A DNA stretch of 64,000 nucleotides from Lytechinus pictus (GCF_037042905.1 NC_087253.1:9412501-9476500), one strand, 5' to 3'. Counted from the stretch's first letter, positions 23,265 through 36,176 are shown. Translations and numbers: made by a program. The notes: generated by a model from the sequence alone, not told the origin.

Positions 23265-23450
23265 GACACCAGAACTGACACTGGTGTCTAACACCAGTAA
23301 GTGTAAAACAGCACCGGTTTGATTCTAAATTAATTGTTCGACTTATTCCAACATTTTTTTTTGGAGGGGAGGGGGGGGGGGGTTCTGATATAAATACCGG
23401 GTTGGTTTGAATTTGTAACCGGTATTTAACAGTGTTTTGCATAAGCGTGG
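23265..23450. mobile_element. Degenerate ACACCGGTGTT-type MITE with G run
   Basis: Pieces such as CTGGTGTCTAACACCAGTAAG and ATACCGGGTTGGTTTGAATTT, each about 20 bases, resemble the family at 27431, 49774 and 56512. A G run at about 23376 interrupts it. Confidence 0.4.
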
Positions 23451-24176
23451 TTGATATCGCCTTTTTTTCTTACTGAAAAGAAAGGAAAAGTAAAATCTTT
23501 CAGTAAGAGCGCTCTTTAAGTGGATTATTAGTTGCTTTTGCATAAAGACATAAACTTGTCACTGGGTTATATCACTCAGTATATATTTATTACTATTACA
23601 TGGTTGATATTACCCGTTACTGCGACGGTGGGAAGGAATTGAAATGTTTATGGGTCATAAATCTTGGGGTCATAGTCATTGTATATCTACCCACCATGTG
23701 TCACTGACAATCATCTTGCCACGGCGGCTAGTAACAGGGTAACATGTGGGACTATATACAGTATGTCCCTGATCTTCATCTGCACGCCAGCCCCGAATAA
23801 ATAAATAAATGGATAAAGAAATGCATAACAGGCAAAAAAGCAACGCATAAATATATGCTTAATTCAGGAACTAAATATTCATTGGACATTAATAATAATT
23901 ACACAAACAAGAAAATTAAAGAATAAAAAATTAACAAATGAAAAATGATAATGATTTTTTTTCTTAATCAGGATTACAAGGGATTGATTACCTTTGAAGT
24001 TATAACGATAATGATGATGATGATTATGATAGTAATAATACTTACAGTGATGTCATATTTTACCCAATATAGCCATTTCAATTCCGTAAACTGTTCGCCC
24101 AGTATAGGCCCTGCTAAACACGGTATTGTTATTATCATAAGCCATCTTTTTAAGTGAGGATTTATTGGTCGTCCTT

Positions 24177-24182
24177 TGAATA

Positions 24183-24262
<80 letters not shown>
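24177..24262. repeat. (AT)n microsatellite
   Basis: Nearly pure AT dinucleotide run of about 80 bases. Confidence 0.95.
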
Positions 24263-24265
<3 letters not shown>

Positions 24266-24348
24266 CATGTGTGTGTGCATACTTACATAATTTGCTCTAA
24301 AAATGTCTTCGAGAAGTGCTGGTCGGTAATTATTTCCCTGTGTCCCAG

Positions 24349-25666
24349 ATCCTGGATACGCCCTAGTCCCTGGAGAAACACCGCCGCCATTTTACGGTAG
24401 ACTGCATATCCGTATCAGGTAATTGCACATGACCTCTCGTGTAATGGTACCTAGAGGCATGCGGCCCAACTGATGCCCGCTAATTAAAAAAATAAAGGTA
24501 TTATTCAAACTATTGTATATGGTGTATAATACCAAGGAGAGTTATGTTAAACTACACCAGTGCTTAGAAAGGATCACACGAAGTGTTTTACACCAATATC
24601 AAATTCTAAGTTCAACAATTATCGTGTGTTTTTGTGTGTTTTTTTAAACTCTAATTGGCGTTATACTAAAAATTAATCAATTACTATATAGTTAAACAGG
24701 AAAAAAAGGACATTGTTTGGTCAAATATCGCTTAATACTCAGTACATTTTACGCAATGTTTTGTAATTCTTTGATCAATTGAATATGTTTTTTTCTACGA
24801 AATATTTTACATGAATAATGTATCCCTTCCATTTGAATGGATAACAATTGCCCGGACTGTTCATCTGGAATCGTGAAATTGCTTTGGTATTTCCAGGTTC
24901 AGTTTTCAAATCGTGATCATTTTTTTTCCTCGAGAGCAACGGGTTTTTTAGATTAGCTCGTCGCAGCATACAATAACATTAACTTCTATCAAACCTTTTA
25001 GTTATTATTTGAATATTTTGTTATTCGATTCGATTCAAATCAAATCAACATTTCTTCTATTTCTTCCTCACAAATATCATTTTTCAATATGAAGTATGAA
25101 AACAAATAATTGACATAAAAATTTAAATATATAATATTTAGTTCCTAACAGGAAAAAGTTGTAGTTCCCTGATAGCAAAATCTTGTGACGGGGTAGACCT
25201 ATAACATAAATACAATACAAAATAATGTACGAAAAAGGGAGGGCTAGAAAATTACAAAAAAAAACTCATGGTGAAAGACATTCTGAATATAGGCCTACAT
25301 ACATTGATATGTACATAAATGTATTTATATTGTGTAATTTCCCCTTTTTGTTGGAAAAAAACACCGAGTCAAAATGGAATTTTAAATGTTTGAGAGAGTA
25401 TATTGTACCAAAAGAGGACAATGAAAAAGAGAATGAAAATATTATTTCCATTTTACAATTTCAATATTTCAATTGCAACATACAATTATGGTAAATTTTC
25501 ATTTTCGTTTCAAAATGTATTCAAAATTTTGAAATGATACTTCTTCATATTTAGAGCTACCAGCCAGGACGAGAAAAGGGCGTTCGATAGACATGTATTT
25601 GACTACAATTTCTTGACAGAGGGCCCCCTTCCCTTTAAATCAACCCTGCGAGGTTCATCGTATTAA
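24349..25666 (+). CDS. Two terminal exons of an unrecognised protein
   Basis: Exon 24349-24418 (70 bases) lies between a good acceptor (TTTCCCTGTGTCCCAG) and a GTAATT donor. It enters in phase 1, leaves in phase 2 and encodes PGYALVPGETPPPFYGRLHI plus two residues. Exon 25555-25666, after CATATTTAG, continues in the matching phase for 37 codons (for example QDEKRAFDRHVFDYNFL and TEGPLPFKSTLRGSSY) to a TAA at 25664. Acceptor, donor, phase and open frame agree, so I take these as real. The phase fits a weak donor at 17713 inside the last exon of the membrane-protein gene, making this a possible alternative cytoplasmic tail. It does not fit directly onto the tetraspanin first exon (phase 0). No family is recognised. 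Confidence 0.5.
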
Positions 25667-26594
25667 GATAATATTACACCATGCTACTCAGCAGAGATGA
25701 ACATCTTGATTAGACCTTCACTTAAAATAATTCACATAACTGGATTATATGGTAACGAGGCACCGTGCAGGAGGGAAAAGATACACTGGCCTATTATTAG
25801 TCGGTTGTGAACCCTCGATGAAAGGCATTGGTCTTAGGTGATGAGTTACGGTCACACCGATGAAACCGATTTCAAATCGACCGATTGTACGCCATACGAT
25901 ATAACGTGAAAGCTTTGATCGGTCTTGAGTTTCTTTCGTTGTTGTAACTGTGCATCAGGCATTGTACACCGATGTGTTGTGTTTTGTCGTTGCCAGGGTT
26001 GGACGAGGGAAAAGGAGGGGGTTCTTCATAACTGTTATATTAGACGTATCCACAGTCGTGTGCAATTAGGGTAGACGAGCTATATGGGGCAAGGAAATTT
26101 TAAGAAGGGGTGTATTTCCCTGCCCTACGAATCGTGCAATATTTGCCATAACTCTTGAAATATTCCACTGTAATCATCAAGTACAACATAGATGTTTTAT
26201 TTATTTATTTCATTTATCTATTTTTTATTATTATAATTAATATAACTTTATTGGGATGGGGGCTGAAGTAAGGATATTCTTTGTCTCTAAAGAAATATAT
26301 ACACTTATAATTATTATTACATTATTGTTATGCCCACATGCTAGCTTTGTAAGACATTAGGTGGGCAAATGTAAAAGGTTTCAATGTAGGATGGATGTTT
26401 GCCATAATGTACCTGCAAGCCGATATGTGCAAACGCCGATACCTATGACTTACTCGTGCATAATTTTATGTTCATGCTGGGAAAATGTGTTTTCATCTCT
26501 CTAGACTCTAGCCTAGGGGTATAGCAATAGGTGATGTGATGATATCACGTATTATATTTCACATTTGCTGGCTCAATTCCTTTGGAGCATGATG
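25667..26594. other. Gene-free stretch with a small MITE at 25848-25956
   Basis: GGTCACACCGATGAAACCGA near 25853 and TTTCTTTCGTTGTTGTAACTG near 25930 (shown as about 20 bases) are inverted ends of a roughly 105-base element. The same family lies at 26722-26965 and about 31930-32115. No gene is seen. Confidence 0.45.
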
Positions 26595-26720
26595 CGCCAC
26601 CAAGGGTCCGTTGCAGAAAGAGTTGCGTTTAAACGCTAGTCGAAAAATCAATCACAAGTCCAAAATGCGCGCTGTTGATTGGTTGAAAATCAAGCTGCAA
26701 ATGATTTTTAGAGTTGCGTA
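26595..26720. mobile_element. GGTCCGTTGCAGAAAG repeat fragment
   Basis: The end motif GGGTCCGTTGCAGAAAGAGT and the ATTGGTTGAAAATCAAG core resemble the piece at 32668-32855. One end only is clear. Confidence 0.4.
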
Positions 26721-26721
26721 A

Positions 26722-26965
26722 GTCACACCAACGAAACCGACGGATGGAATGTAATTGAATATAAGGTAATGTAAATTTGATCGGTCTGGGGCCCGTTTCA
26801 TTAGAAGTTACAACTGTTGTAACTTTACCATTATGGTAACTACCAAGGCAACAGGGCTCAGCAGCCAATCAAAATCAAGGTTACCATGGTAGTTATAATG
26901 GCAAGGTTATACAACAGTTGTAACTCTCTATGAAACGGGCCCCTGGAGTTGGTTTCGTCCATGGG
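26722..26965. mobile_element. CACACCAACGAAACCGA MITE split by another MITE
   Basis: CACACCAACGAAACCGAC at about 26726 and GTTGGTTTCGTCCATGGGA near 26948 are the two ends. The element at 26787-26944 is inserted between them. Confidence 0.5.
26787..26944. mobile_element. GGGGCCCGTTTCAT MITE with GTTACCAT core
   Basis: GGGGCCCGTTTCATTAGAAG and TATGAAACGGGCCCC are inverted ends around TTACAACTGTTGTAAC and GGTTACCATGGTAG arms. Relatives lie at 34631-34784, 49120-49263 and 55875-56003. Confidence 0.7.
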
Positions 26966-26984
26966 ACTGCGGCATGCATGTCAC

Positions 26985-27120
26985 AAGGGGAACGTTTCAT
27001 GAAAGGACTCGTCGGTTCTTTAATCCGACAGAGTCTGTTTTATCCGACAGTTACCAAGGTAACAGTAACAGTACATATGACAGAGCTGACATCACTGTCA
27101 GTCAACAAATTTTGATGAAA
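26985..27120. mobile_element. TTTCATGAAAGGACT MITE relic
   Basis: GTTTCATGAAAGGACTCGTC, TTTTATCCGACAGTTACCA and a terminal TTTTGATGAAA match the complete element at 38199-38361. Confidence 0.5.
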
Positions 27121-27430
27121 ATTGCTTCCCTGAACCTGACTGTCACAAACTACATTCCTTTAACATGTTACTGTATATTCCAAAAATACAGTAAAAGTTT
27201 TGTATCACCGACTGGAATTCCTAGCTACATCCTGGAAGGGCCTAGTGCAATGAAATCAGTATCACCATTATTGAAACGATTGTTGGTCTGTTGTTCTTGC
27301 TGTTCTTTCACGTGTTGGCCACTGTTCTGTGTCGGTGATTGTGTTACGGAATCGTTTACCCTTTGCATAAAGTAACTAATAATATTAGTAACTTTATGAT
27401 TGACTTACCATCAAATCCCATGATTATGCA

Positions 27431-27647
27431 CTGCAAAAACTCTGGTGTTGATTGAAAACAAGCCCGGAAGTGTTAAACAACACCAGTTTCGTTTTGGTCT
27501 AACACCAGATATGTGTTTATACAACACCAATTAGTATTAAAACAGCATTGGTTTGATTCCAAACTGGTGTTGTTTCAATACTTCTCTTGTGTGGACATAT
27601 ATAGATTCCGGGCTGGTGTTAAATCAACACCGGGGGTTTTCCAGTGA
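27431..27647. mobile_element. CACTGCAAAAAC / AACACC MITE
   Basis: Ends CACTGCAAAAAC and a degenerate CCAGTG enclose several AACACCAG and CTGGTGTT arms. This is the same family as 49774-50014 and 56512-56750. Confidence 0.6.
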
Positions 27648-28629
27648 GGTAACGCTGCCACCCTGTGGAAACTTCCATTAACTTCGATTCGCTGCTGTCC
27701 GCTAAAATTGGATGGCAAAGTTACTGTAATGGTAACCTGAAAGCTGTATACTTTAACCAAAGTCCTTGAGCATTCTCCGAGTGTGACGGACGTCCGTCAA
27801 TGCTGACGTAAGATCCTCCTGTATAAGCCTACTTCGAGCGATTATCAGTTGTGTTATTAATTTATAAAGCTAGGCCTTGCTATAAAGATCGCGGCGCCCC
27901 TTTCTTTCTGACCATGTCCAGATGTCCAGACTATCTTTCACCGATGGCACAGAATGCCTCTAAATGCGGTCAGTTGACATCTTGCTACCTACAAGGTTGA
28001 CCTGATAATGGTTATCTAGGTTACATAAACAGAAGGTCACATTTGTGTACGATTCTTATGACGTTTAATTATTGTGTGGGTTACGTGGCTAATGATAGCA
28101 AAGATTCATCCTTTTAGCACGCCATGAAAAGATATTAATTATGAGTAATGATATTCAGATCATTTTTTATCAACAAGAAGAACGATTCTCTTAATTTTTA
28201 TTACCTCCTGAAGTATCCTTTAGAAAATACGTATAAATATTTTTGTATTCATTTTTTTGACGTTCCACAACCGACATCCACTTCGGAATGATACGTGAAC
28301 AAACAAATGTCTTGCTCTCTCGTTTCGCTCTCTCATAGATTGTTCAAGGTCATAAATTGCAAGAGAACCCAAGCCCAATTCAATTCAATTGCCTCATCGC
28401 GCAAGCAATTTATTAGGGATACTCTTACATTCAACTCTGGGATTTCTGAATTGAAATTTGGACATTAAATCATCTACTTTTATACTAGGAATAGCTTCAT
28501 ATCTAACGGAGACAGCAATGTCTTACATAAAAGGTATATGAATACACAAAAATGAAAAATATAAATTCAGTGCGTATTTTCTATATAAACATACCGATAT
28601 TATTACCCTACCTTTGAGGTAATTTCAAA
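27648..28629. other. Gene-free stretch
   Basis: No exon, RNA gene or clear repeat structure recognised. Confidence 0.4.
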
Positions 28630-29165
28630 TCGCGATGGATAGCGTTACCAATAACCAGTGGTGATAGATTACACGCCAGAATGCTCGTTTTATCGCGAGT
28701 GGCGACTGACCGCGCATCGCGATCTATCATCACTCGGGACCACATCGGTACAGTGAAGAACAATAAGTCTTAAATGATGGCATACTAGCACTAGTCATTT
28801 TAATTATAGCTGGGTGGAATTAAAGGCAAATTCGTTAGGTTATTATAATATTCAATGAAGAGTAAATTCACATCTAACTTAGAGATCAAGGATGTATTGT
28901 AAAACAAAAACAACAACAACATGAACATGATCCTAGTTTTCTAGCCTATATAAAACATCATTGGTGTGTATTGCCCAACTCTCAGATAGGATCACCAATC
29001 CCTATGGATAGCGTTGTTATGCAACCAACATTGGTGATATATAGGTTGGAGAATGGTTCTTAACAGGGAGAGCTGACTGATCGCGCATCACGAGCCATCG
29101 TCACTCGTGACCACATTGGTGCGGTGAAAAACAAGTTGTGATAACCTATATTGACCTGCTAGCAC
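28630..29165 (+). repeat. Diverged direct repeat, two units about 365 bases apart
   Basis: TATGGATAGCGTT-like starts (28636 and 29003), CTGACCGCGCATCGCGA against CTGATCGCGCATCACGA, and GACCACATCGGTACAGTGAA against GACCACATTGGTGCGGTGAA align over about 170 bases. The units lie in the same orientation. Confidence 0.6.
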
Positions 29166-32100
29166 TGGCAATCCTGTGGTTTTTTTTATTTACCTTACCT
29201 TACCGCTGTTCCTTTTCTTTAAAGAGGTTGAATGTCACGGTTTTCCATCTTTCTCTGTCCAGTGCTATCTCACAGCATTCATATAAGTTTCTGCTGTCAT
29301 CTTCTCAATATTTTCAATATAGCTTTTCTGTTTTTCGTACCCTTCCTCTTCTTCCTTTATTTTTTCCCTCCATGATTTCCTTTGGCAAGGATTTATGTCT
29401 TCTGGTTTTTAACTGGCCGGGGTTAACGACACATCAAAGTCATATCGTCTGTCTTACATGTTGTCCTCTCACAGGCCATCTTGTCCAAATCTCTGCTCAA
29501 CCAAAGACGCATTTCTGCTTGCCATTCCAAAGACTCGTACAAATATGGTGATGGCATATCGCATTATAAGTGCATCTGAAGAATAGATCAACATTCTCTA
29601 TTACATATCAAATCATCAAACTCTATTTAAGAAACTCTTAAAACAAACCCTCTTTTCCGATTACTAATTACATTATTCCTTTGTCCTTAAATTCTTTCGC
29701 ATATATATTTGTATATGTATTTTAATTAGTATGTATTTTCCATAATTAGTATACATCTCTATGGTATTTTCATACTTATCGTTGGTTAATCATGTGATAT
29801 AGTGACATGTAGAGGGCGTCTTAAATGTTGTTTTTCAACCAAGTGAATTTCATTTGTTTTCTTCCGGCAATGCCCAAAGCAGGCAAATGAATTTGTGTGA
29901 GGGATGTGGGGATCCTTTTTACATCCCTTTCCCGTGGTCTTTACAAAGATTTCTACCCGTGAATTCTAATTTACCCGGAAGCATTTCATGCAAGCACGTG
30001 TCTGACGTTTTATTCGCAAGCTACCATAGCAACACTATTCTCAACCAATCAAAATCAAAGGAATATGTAAGATCTGACAACTTGTCAGCCAACAAGTGTT
30101 GATGAAACTCTCCCTTCCGATAAGAGCCCGGCGAGTAGGGTGCCTTTAAGATTGGGAACATGCCAAGAAACTGAGATCACCTTTCAACAGCTCGGGATAC
30201 CTGAAAGTCAATAGTCTCCTGCTTTCTAATGTGTGCTGACGACACTGCGAACATGGACATCCTCCTTCAAACAACTTCGGTCAACAAAGAGATAGGATTC
30301 TCCTCCGCTTGTAGAGCTTCCCTCCCCCCACTCTTCCCTATCTGTTTGTCTCATCTCCATTCCTTCCCCGTTGGTTATGTCTATACCCCCCCCCCCTCAC
30401 ACACCCCATCGATCTCTCTAGTTCTCTCTCCTGTTCACTTGTCTCTTCCTACATATTTTTTTTTTCAAATTGTAGATTTTGAAGCAAAAATGAATTAAGT
30501 AAAAACGGAAAATTAAAGTAAAAAATCGATAACCCGAATCCCTTGCCCCGCTCATCTCCTTTCCTTCTTCACCCCCTCCTATGTATCTTTGCCTTCTGCT
30601 CTTTCTCTCCACCTGTCTCTTCCGGATAAAAAAAAAACAACAAGAACAAAAATAGAAATATACAGATTACTAGTAATTTTAGTGATTGGTGCGGAGATGA
30701 ACTACATAAACCGACAGACAATACCCGATAACCGCGAAATAGCTCATAGCAATATTCGGTACTCTCCTCATTGAACCATCCTATTCATGCAATTCGCGTC
30801 TTGATTGTTTCGTGTTTATCAATTAGAACAATGATTTATCGTTTGTGAAAACCACCGAGGATAGTCATCAATCAGTCTATCCTGTGAAGGCAGATGTAAA
30901 CGAGAAGAAGTCATGGCGACGTAACAGTACATAATCAAGGCGTGTTCGTATATGATTGGGGGCAAGAGCGGTTACACAGTGGACGGGGGCAACTGCCCCT
31001 GTGATTTTTTAAGAAGTGAAAACAAAATACAAACGAGAAGCGAAGGGAGGGGGGGGGGGATAATAGCAAATAAAAGCATGAAAAGGAAAGTTATTGGCCA
31101 TCATGGCTATATAGTAGTTCCCCTGTGAAAGGTTTAATGTCCCTTTCATTAAGTTACCTCTTTCTGCCCATTGCATTCCAGTGGCTAAATTTATTTTATG
31201 TAATGATATACATGTGCTACTCCTTAGAACAATGATAATAATAGTAATTATCTATTTATTCATTTAATAAAGCATCTTTATACAGGATGACATGTTCAGA
31301 TTATATAAACTGTTTTGCTACATGGTTAACATAAAACGATTTTGTCAAACAACGTACACAAAATGCATAAGATAATGGTCACATGAAAAAAAAATAGTGA
31401 GTGATGTAGGTATTATCAACAAAACATCAAAGGCACGAAAATACTTGTACAATTGGTAATTCATACCAAATAGAAGATATAGACTGGCATAGAAATATAT
31501 GATGGAGAGCGGAAAGAATAACATTAATTCAATTACAAACGTCATGTTTATTAAAATATTCTTGCACCCGCCGCCTATCAAAACAATCCCGACGCCGCCC
31601 CTGGTAACGGGGTGGGGGACCTTTTGGATTATACTCCGTTGAAAAATATTGCCGTCTGATTTTGTGTAATTCTTACATGTTTTCATACATGATGAGAAAC
31701 TGGCTCGAGTATATACCTTTATGTGGGATTTTAGAGCAATGTAATTGATACAACACTTGGCTCATTATAGTCCGATGATAAAAATGACGCCATTTAATTG
31801 CGAAATAAAATTTGACCTGGAATTGATTCACTGATTAGTGTGAAAGGTTGTCTGCCTGTAAATTTCCCAATTACTCCTCCTCATCCACATGACCTATTTG
31901 GGTGAATTATAGATGAGCTTTGAAATTGACCACCATTAGTCGACCAATGAAGCGAATAGATTGTAACAAGACGGCAGAAATGCTACAGCCACATCCTTGA
32001 CTGCTTGAAGCTGACTCTAGAGTCTAGACCAAAGATCAAAGCGATATCGACATTATTTCAAATGGCATGTTATCGGTCGCTTCGGAATCGGTTTTGTTAG

Positions 32101-32667
32101 TGTAACTGTAGCATTTTTTTTCCGGACCAAAAATGTATACCTATAACTCTTTTTTATCTTCACGGCTTTAAACTTGGAAAACGCCGTTTTACTTCTTTCT
32201 TTCTTCTTCAACATTCAAGTCAGAACCATGCCAATAGCGTCTGCCCAAAACGCAATCCATTTGAATTCACATTTCAAATCTATTTTCACGGAATAAGAAA
32301 ACTGTCTTCAGGTTTTAAGCGGTTGAATATAGAGATAATACATTTCAAGTTGCTAATTTTGGCACCATGTTTAAATCATAAGTAATTAATAACCAGTAAA
32401 ATTTACTTATGTATAAGAGTTCAGGAAAATTGAAACGGAAATTTTTTTTTCTCATTTATTTATTGTTTATTTTTCATTTTTGGATGAAGCTATGATGTTT
32501 ATAATGATGTATTTGTTTACAGTTTATAATGTTGTATGAGGGATATTTTCATGTTGAATGTTTAATTGCAGGCGCCTTTGTAAAGCAGTTTTTCAAATTT
32601 GAACAGACCTAGCCAACAGTATTAAATACATTTAAATAAATGCGTTTTCGTTTTTCATGCCTTAACT
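29166..32667. other. Gene-poor stretch with repeat fragments
   Basis: A TTTCATG/GATGAAAC MITE relic lies at about 29985-30110 (AGATCTGACAACTTGTCAGC core). C and G runs are at 30385 and 31049. A CACACC/GTGTAACT-type relic may lie at 31930-32115. Open frames at 29138-29551 and 30229-30498 have no recognisable domain. I see no splice-consistent exon. Confidence 0.4.
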
Positions 32668-32860
32668 ACGGACCGTTGCAGGAATAGTTTCTTCTAAAGA
32701 AAAGAGAGTGTGGATGGAGGGGGGGGGGGGGGACTCAAGCACAAGTCTTGAACGTGCGCTTTCGACTGGTTGCATATACCGAGTTGTGTATGACATTTTG
32801 AACTGTGATTGATTGCATCCTTGTGTACAACGGGCGCCTAGGTCATGCGCTATCTCTGCC
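32668..32860. mobile_element. GGACCGTTGCAGGAATAG repeat with G run
   Basis: It resembles the 26595 fragment. A G run at 32721-32732 splits it. It directly precedes the LINE relic. Confidence 0.4.
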
Positions 32861-32929
32861 GGTCTGAAACGTCTCAACCAACCTACCAGATCGGTTTACA
32901 TAAAAACCTCCCCACTGTTGGTTTAGAAA

Positions 32930-33110
32930 AAAAAAACATTCTCTTTACACGCAATTCAAAACATTCAGTATCCAATAAAAGGATATCCGTACACGGTTCC
33001 AAACTCTGGAATAATATTCCAACTGCAATAAGAAAGGCAGCAACTTTAACGTTTACTACAATCCTTCATTGTAATATATTGGAGTACCCTCAGACCCTAG
33101 CCCGAGATTT
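32930..33110 (+). pseudogene. LINE reverse transcriptase C-terminal relic
   Basis: The plus-strand frame contains HSVSNKRISVHGSKLWNNIP followed by TAIRKAATLTFTTIL. This is the usual end of the ORF2 protein in CR1/Jockey-like LINEs (pattern: S-x-R-x-x-G-x-K-x-W-N-x-[IL]-P). Nothing of the polymerase core is present, so the insert is heavily 5'-truncated. A T-rich and (ATA)n tail follows. Confidence 0.65.
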
Positions 33111-33239
33111 AACACACTTTTTTTCTTCTATTTGTTCTTTGTTATCCTTTTTTGTTGTTGTTGTTGTATGTGTTTACATGTAACAGGGCCCTTTGGGAGA
33201 ACAGTGTGTGTCATTGATGAGGCTGCTCTGTATTAACAT

Positions 33240-33425
33240 GACTTGATATTAATAATAACGATAGTAATGATAATAATAATGATAATAATAATGTAATACT
33301 TAATGTTAATAATACATATTATAATAATACAAGTATTCATAATGATAATATTAATAACAATAATAATAATAAGCATAATAATATGAATGATAATAATATA
33401 TAATATTAATTATTATTATTTTCTT
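33240..33425. repeat. (AAT)n / (ATA)n low complexity
   Basis: Degenerate AT-rich trinucleotide run following the LINE relic. Confidence 0.8.
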
Positions 33426-34630
33426 TTAATCCAAAGTTAGAATGTTCATATACTGACCGACCTCATTGTGTTTTTCTGAACTGCAGGCCTACTCAGCTTA
33501 ACATTTAAGATATATACATGTATGATAATAGAGTTTGGTATCTCGCACGAATGCATTCACGGAGACACGCTTCGCTTGCTACTTAATGATGAAGTATTAA
33601 TTTCAAAACGATTAGCCATAGTCCCATGCATGGTTAATCACGTGATGACGAAGGGATAAGCGATGTCAGTTGTTATCAAGCTAATGTGACGTCATTGAAA
33701 GGCTGGTGCAAGCGTCGATGTAGGACCTACATTACTTTCCTGTCATTTGTTTAAAGTTTACATTTATTAAAGATAGTGTTGTAATGAACTGGGAATTTCA
33801 TGTTGCATGGGGTCAATTTTTTTAAACAAATGCTGCAAGGGAGTGAAGTAAACGAGCATAAAAATCAATCTGTTTGATGCAATTCCATAACAAATGTTGA
33901 GATAAATTGAGAAAATGATATCATAATTATATAAATGTATTTTCTTTCATGTTCATTTTACCCGTCTTGTTTATCTATTTAATTATTATGATCATATTTG
34001 CTTTTATCATTTTGCTATTATTACTATTTTTTTTGTTTATTTGTATTTTCCATTCATTTTTCATTTATCATTTATTTATTTATTCAATTCATTGATTGTT
34101 TTTTTTATTAATTTATTTATTGCTATCATTGTTATTATTTGTTATTATTATAATCATTATTATTATTGTCATTATTATTATTAAAATTATTATTATTATT
34201 ATTTTCATCATCATTATTATTATCATTAATAGTAGAAGTAGTACTACATGTAGTAGAAGACGTAGTAGTAGTATTTATATTTTTTTGTTGGAGGGGGGGG
34301 GGGTGTTCTCTTGGTTCCCCATTCTGTACGCAAATAATTGAAGGGTATTCATGTTTCCCGTTAAGTCTTCACGATAGAATGTATTTTCTTCAGTTACTGA
34401 ATTATGATGTCGCCTATACCCGCGGTAGGGCTACAAATTATTTTGTCAAAGGCGGTGGTATGTTCTCATAAGGGTGAGCAAGTTTCCAAACGCTATTTAT
34501 ACAGAATAAAACTAACCTCCGCCCCAAAAAGAAATTAATATGTAAATAGATAAAATAGATAAATTATTACGAAATCATATCGTTACGTATAAGAATGCAG
34601 GTCTTAGGTATAAGACGTTGTCATTTTCTT
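33426..34630. other. Gene-free stretch with (ATT)n at 34080-34260
   Basis: T-rich and ATT triplet low complexity, then a G run at 34300. Hydrophobic frames here are translations of the repeat. Confidence 0.6.
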
Positions 34631-34784
34631 GGCCCCGTTGCATAAAAGTTACCATTATGCTAACTTTGCCATCCAATGGTAACTACTATGGTAACGCTGA
34701 TCAACAGCCCATCAGAATCAAGGATTCCATGCAAGTTATCATTGCATGGCAAAGTACTGGTAACTCTTATGCAACGGTGTCCTG
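34631..34784. mobile_element. GGCCCCGTTGCATAA MITE
   Basis: GGCCCCGTTGCATAAAAGTT and AACTCTTATGCAACGGTGTC are near-inverted ends. Inner GTTACCATTATG and ATGGTAAC arms and a CAGAATCAAGGAT core match the 26787 family. Confidence 0.65.
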
Positions 34785-35147
34785 ATGAATTTGTCATAGC
34801 TTAAACTAAACAAAAAGTTAAACCATTTGTTTACATATGAACCTACCAACGTCTGGCTAAATCATAATTGAATGTAAAATGATATTAAAATAAACATTCA
34901 TTTGTTTCATAGGTTAACCAACGTTGGAGTGGGTTTAAACCATTTCTGTCATTTCTATGAGTGAAGATTCCGAATAATTAGGTCAATTTGAATAGAAGTG
35001 GGCCATGGAGTTGATGACAGAACCTAATCAGGATAATGGGAGATTACAATTATAGCCTATGATTTAATCATTGAAGAGTAGGGGTACAGAGGTTTGCTCG
35101 CAACTTGGTCTTATTTGTTCCCGCTGTATTAAAACATAGTGCCCAGG
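34785..35147. other. Gene-free stretch
   Basis: AT-rich unique-looking DNA; no feature recognised. Confidence 0.4.
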
Positions 35148-36176
35148 GGCCCGTTTCTCAACACCGTCATAAGTCTAACTTCTTGACTAAATCGGAGATA
35201 GTGAGCTACTTGTCCGCTAACCGTTTCACGAAGCCCTCTTTACCAAGATCGGGTACAACAACCTCACTAAATACTTATGACACCTCCGAACCTGTCTTAA
35301 CTTCTTTCTTAATGACGTAGTGGCATCACGTGGGTAGACTATGACATGCGAAAGTGCCTAGAAATTTTAAAATTATAATCTTACGTAATCAATCATAGTG
35401 GTTGAAATTACATCACAAAACAAGTGGGTTAATGCATTCAATGATAATTGTAATACAAAGAAACTATAAAAACTGTTGGTAAACGCCACAAAACCATTCA
35501 TTTTGAAATAGTAAAATGATTTAATCGATAAAGATTCTACCACGTCAGGCCATCCATAACTGAACTCGTATTTGTTGTTTTCAGACCCCTATTAACAGTT
35601 GGATGAATTCTTTCTCTAATTTATGCATATAATTTGTCCAATATCGTATCTTTCGGTATCAATGATTAAAAATATTTTGTTAAACTATAATTTGATGACG
35701 TTTGGAATCGTAAAAGTCCGTATAATTATCATCATTTTACAAAGAAAACCGTTATGGTTTACTTTCGTAAGCTATTAAAATTGGGTCTCCCGGGGGTACC
35801 CATCTCAACGTCCACAAGTGATTTTTTAGTCATGAAATGAATTATTCAGAATTTAATTTTCTCTGCAATTGAATGCTCCAGTCTTCATGGTCTAAGTATG
35901 TATGATGCATAATTCACCTGTGCTATTATTTTGAAAAGATTTATTTCCCAATTCATCATAATATTTGCAAGTTTGTCATAATTTTTCTTTTTGAAAATTA
36001 TGCTATTTTGTGACTAAGGCTACGTCTCGTCTGCTCTTTTTAACGATAGTATCGATATCAAGGTATTCTAGTTAGGAAGCCTTTCGAGAAACAGGTTTAG
36101 TAAGATTGGAACTAACTCCGTGGTTGGTGGATAAAGATATGACTAACTTGTCCATGTGTTGAGAAACGGGCCCCAG
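35148..36176. mobile_element. 1-kb element with GGGGCCCGTTTCTCAACA ends
   Basis: GGGGCCCGTTTCTCAACAC at the left and GTTGAGAAACGGGCCCC at the right are inverted ends about 1 kb apart. Sub-terminal arms also match loosely (GTTTCACGAAGCC near 35223 against GCCTTTCGAGAAACAGG near 36081). The centre is AT-rich and carries no transposase frame. Probably a non-autonomous DNA transposon of the same superfamily as the shorter GGGGCCCGTTTCAT elements. Confidence 0.6.

Noticed and set aside
26974-27375. 133-codon open frame with Cys-rich end
   Set aside because: Its first part is a MITE relic (TTTCATGAAAGGACT family) and the Cys-rich end lacks spacing typical of a known domain.
30229-30330. CADDTANM peptide suggesting a reverse transcriptase core
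   Set aside because: No flanking polymerase motifs before or after; the four-residue match is too short to support a call.
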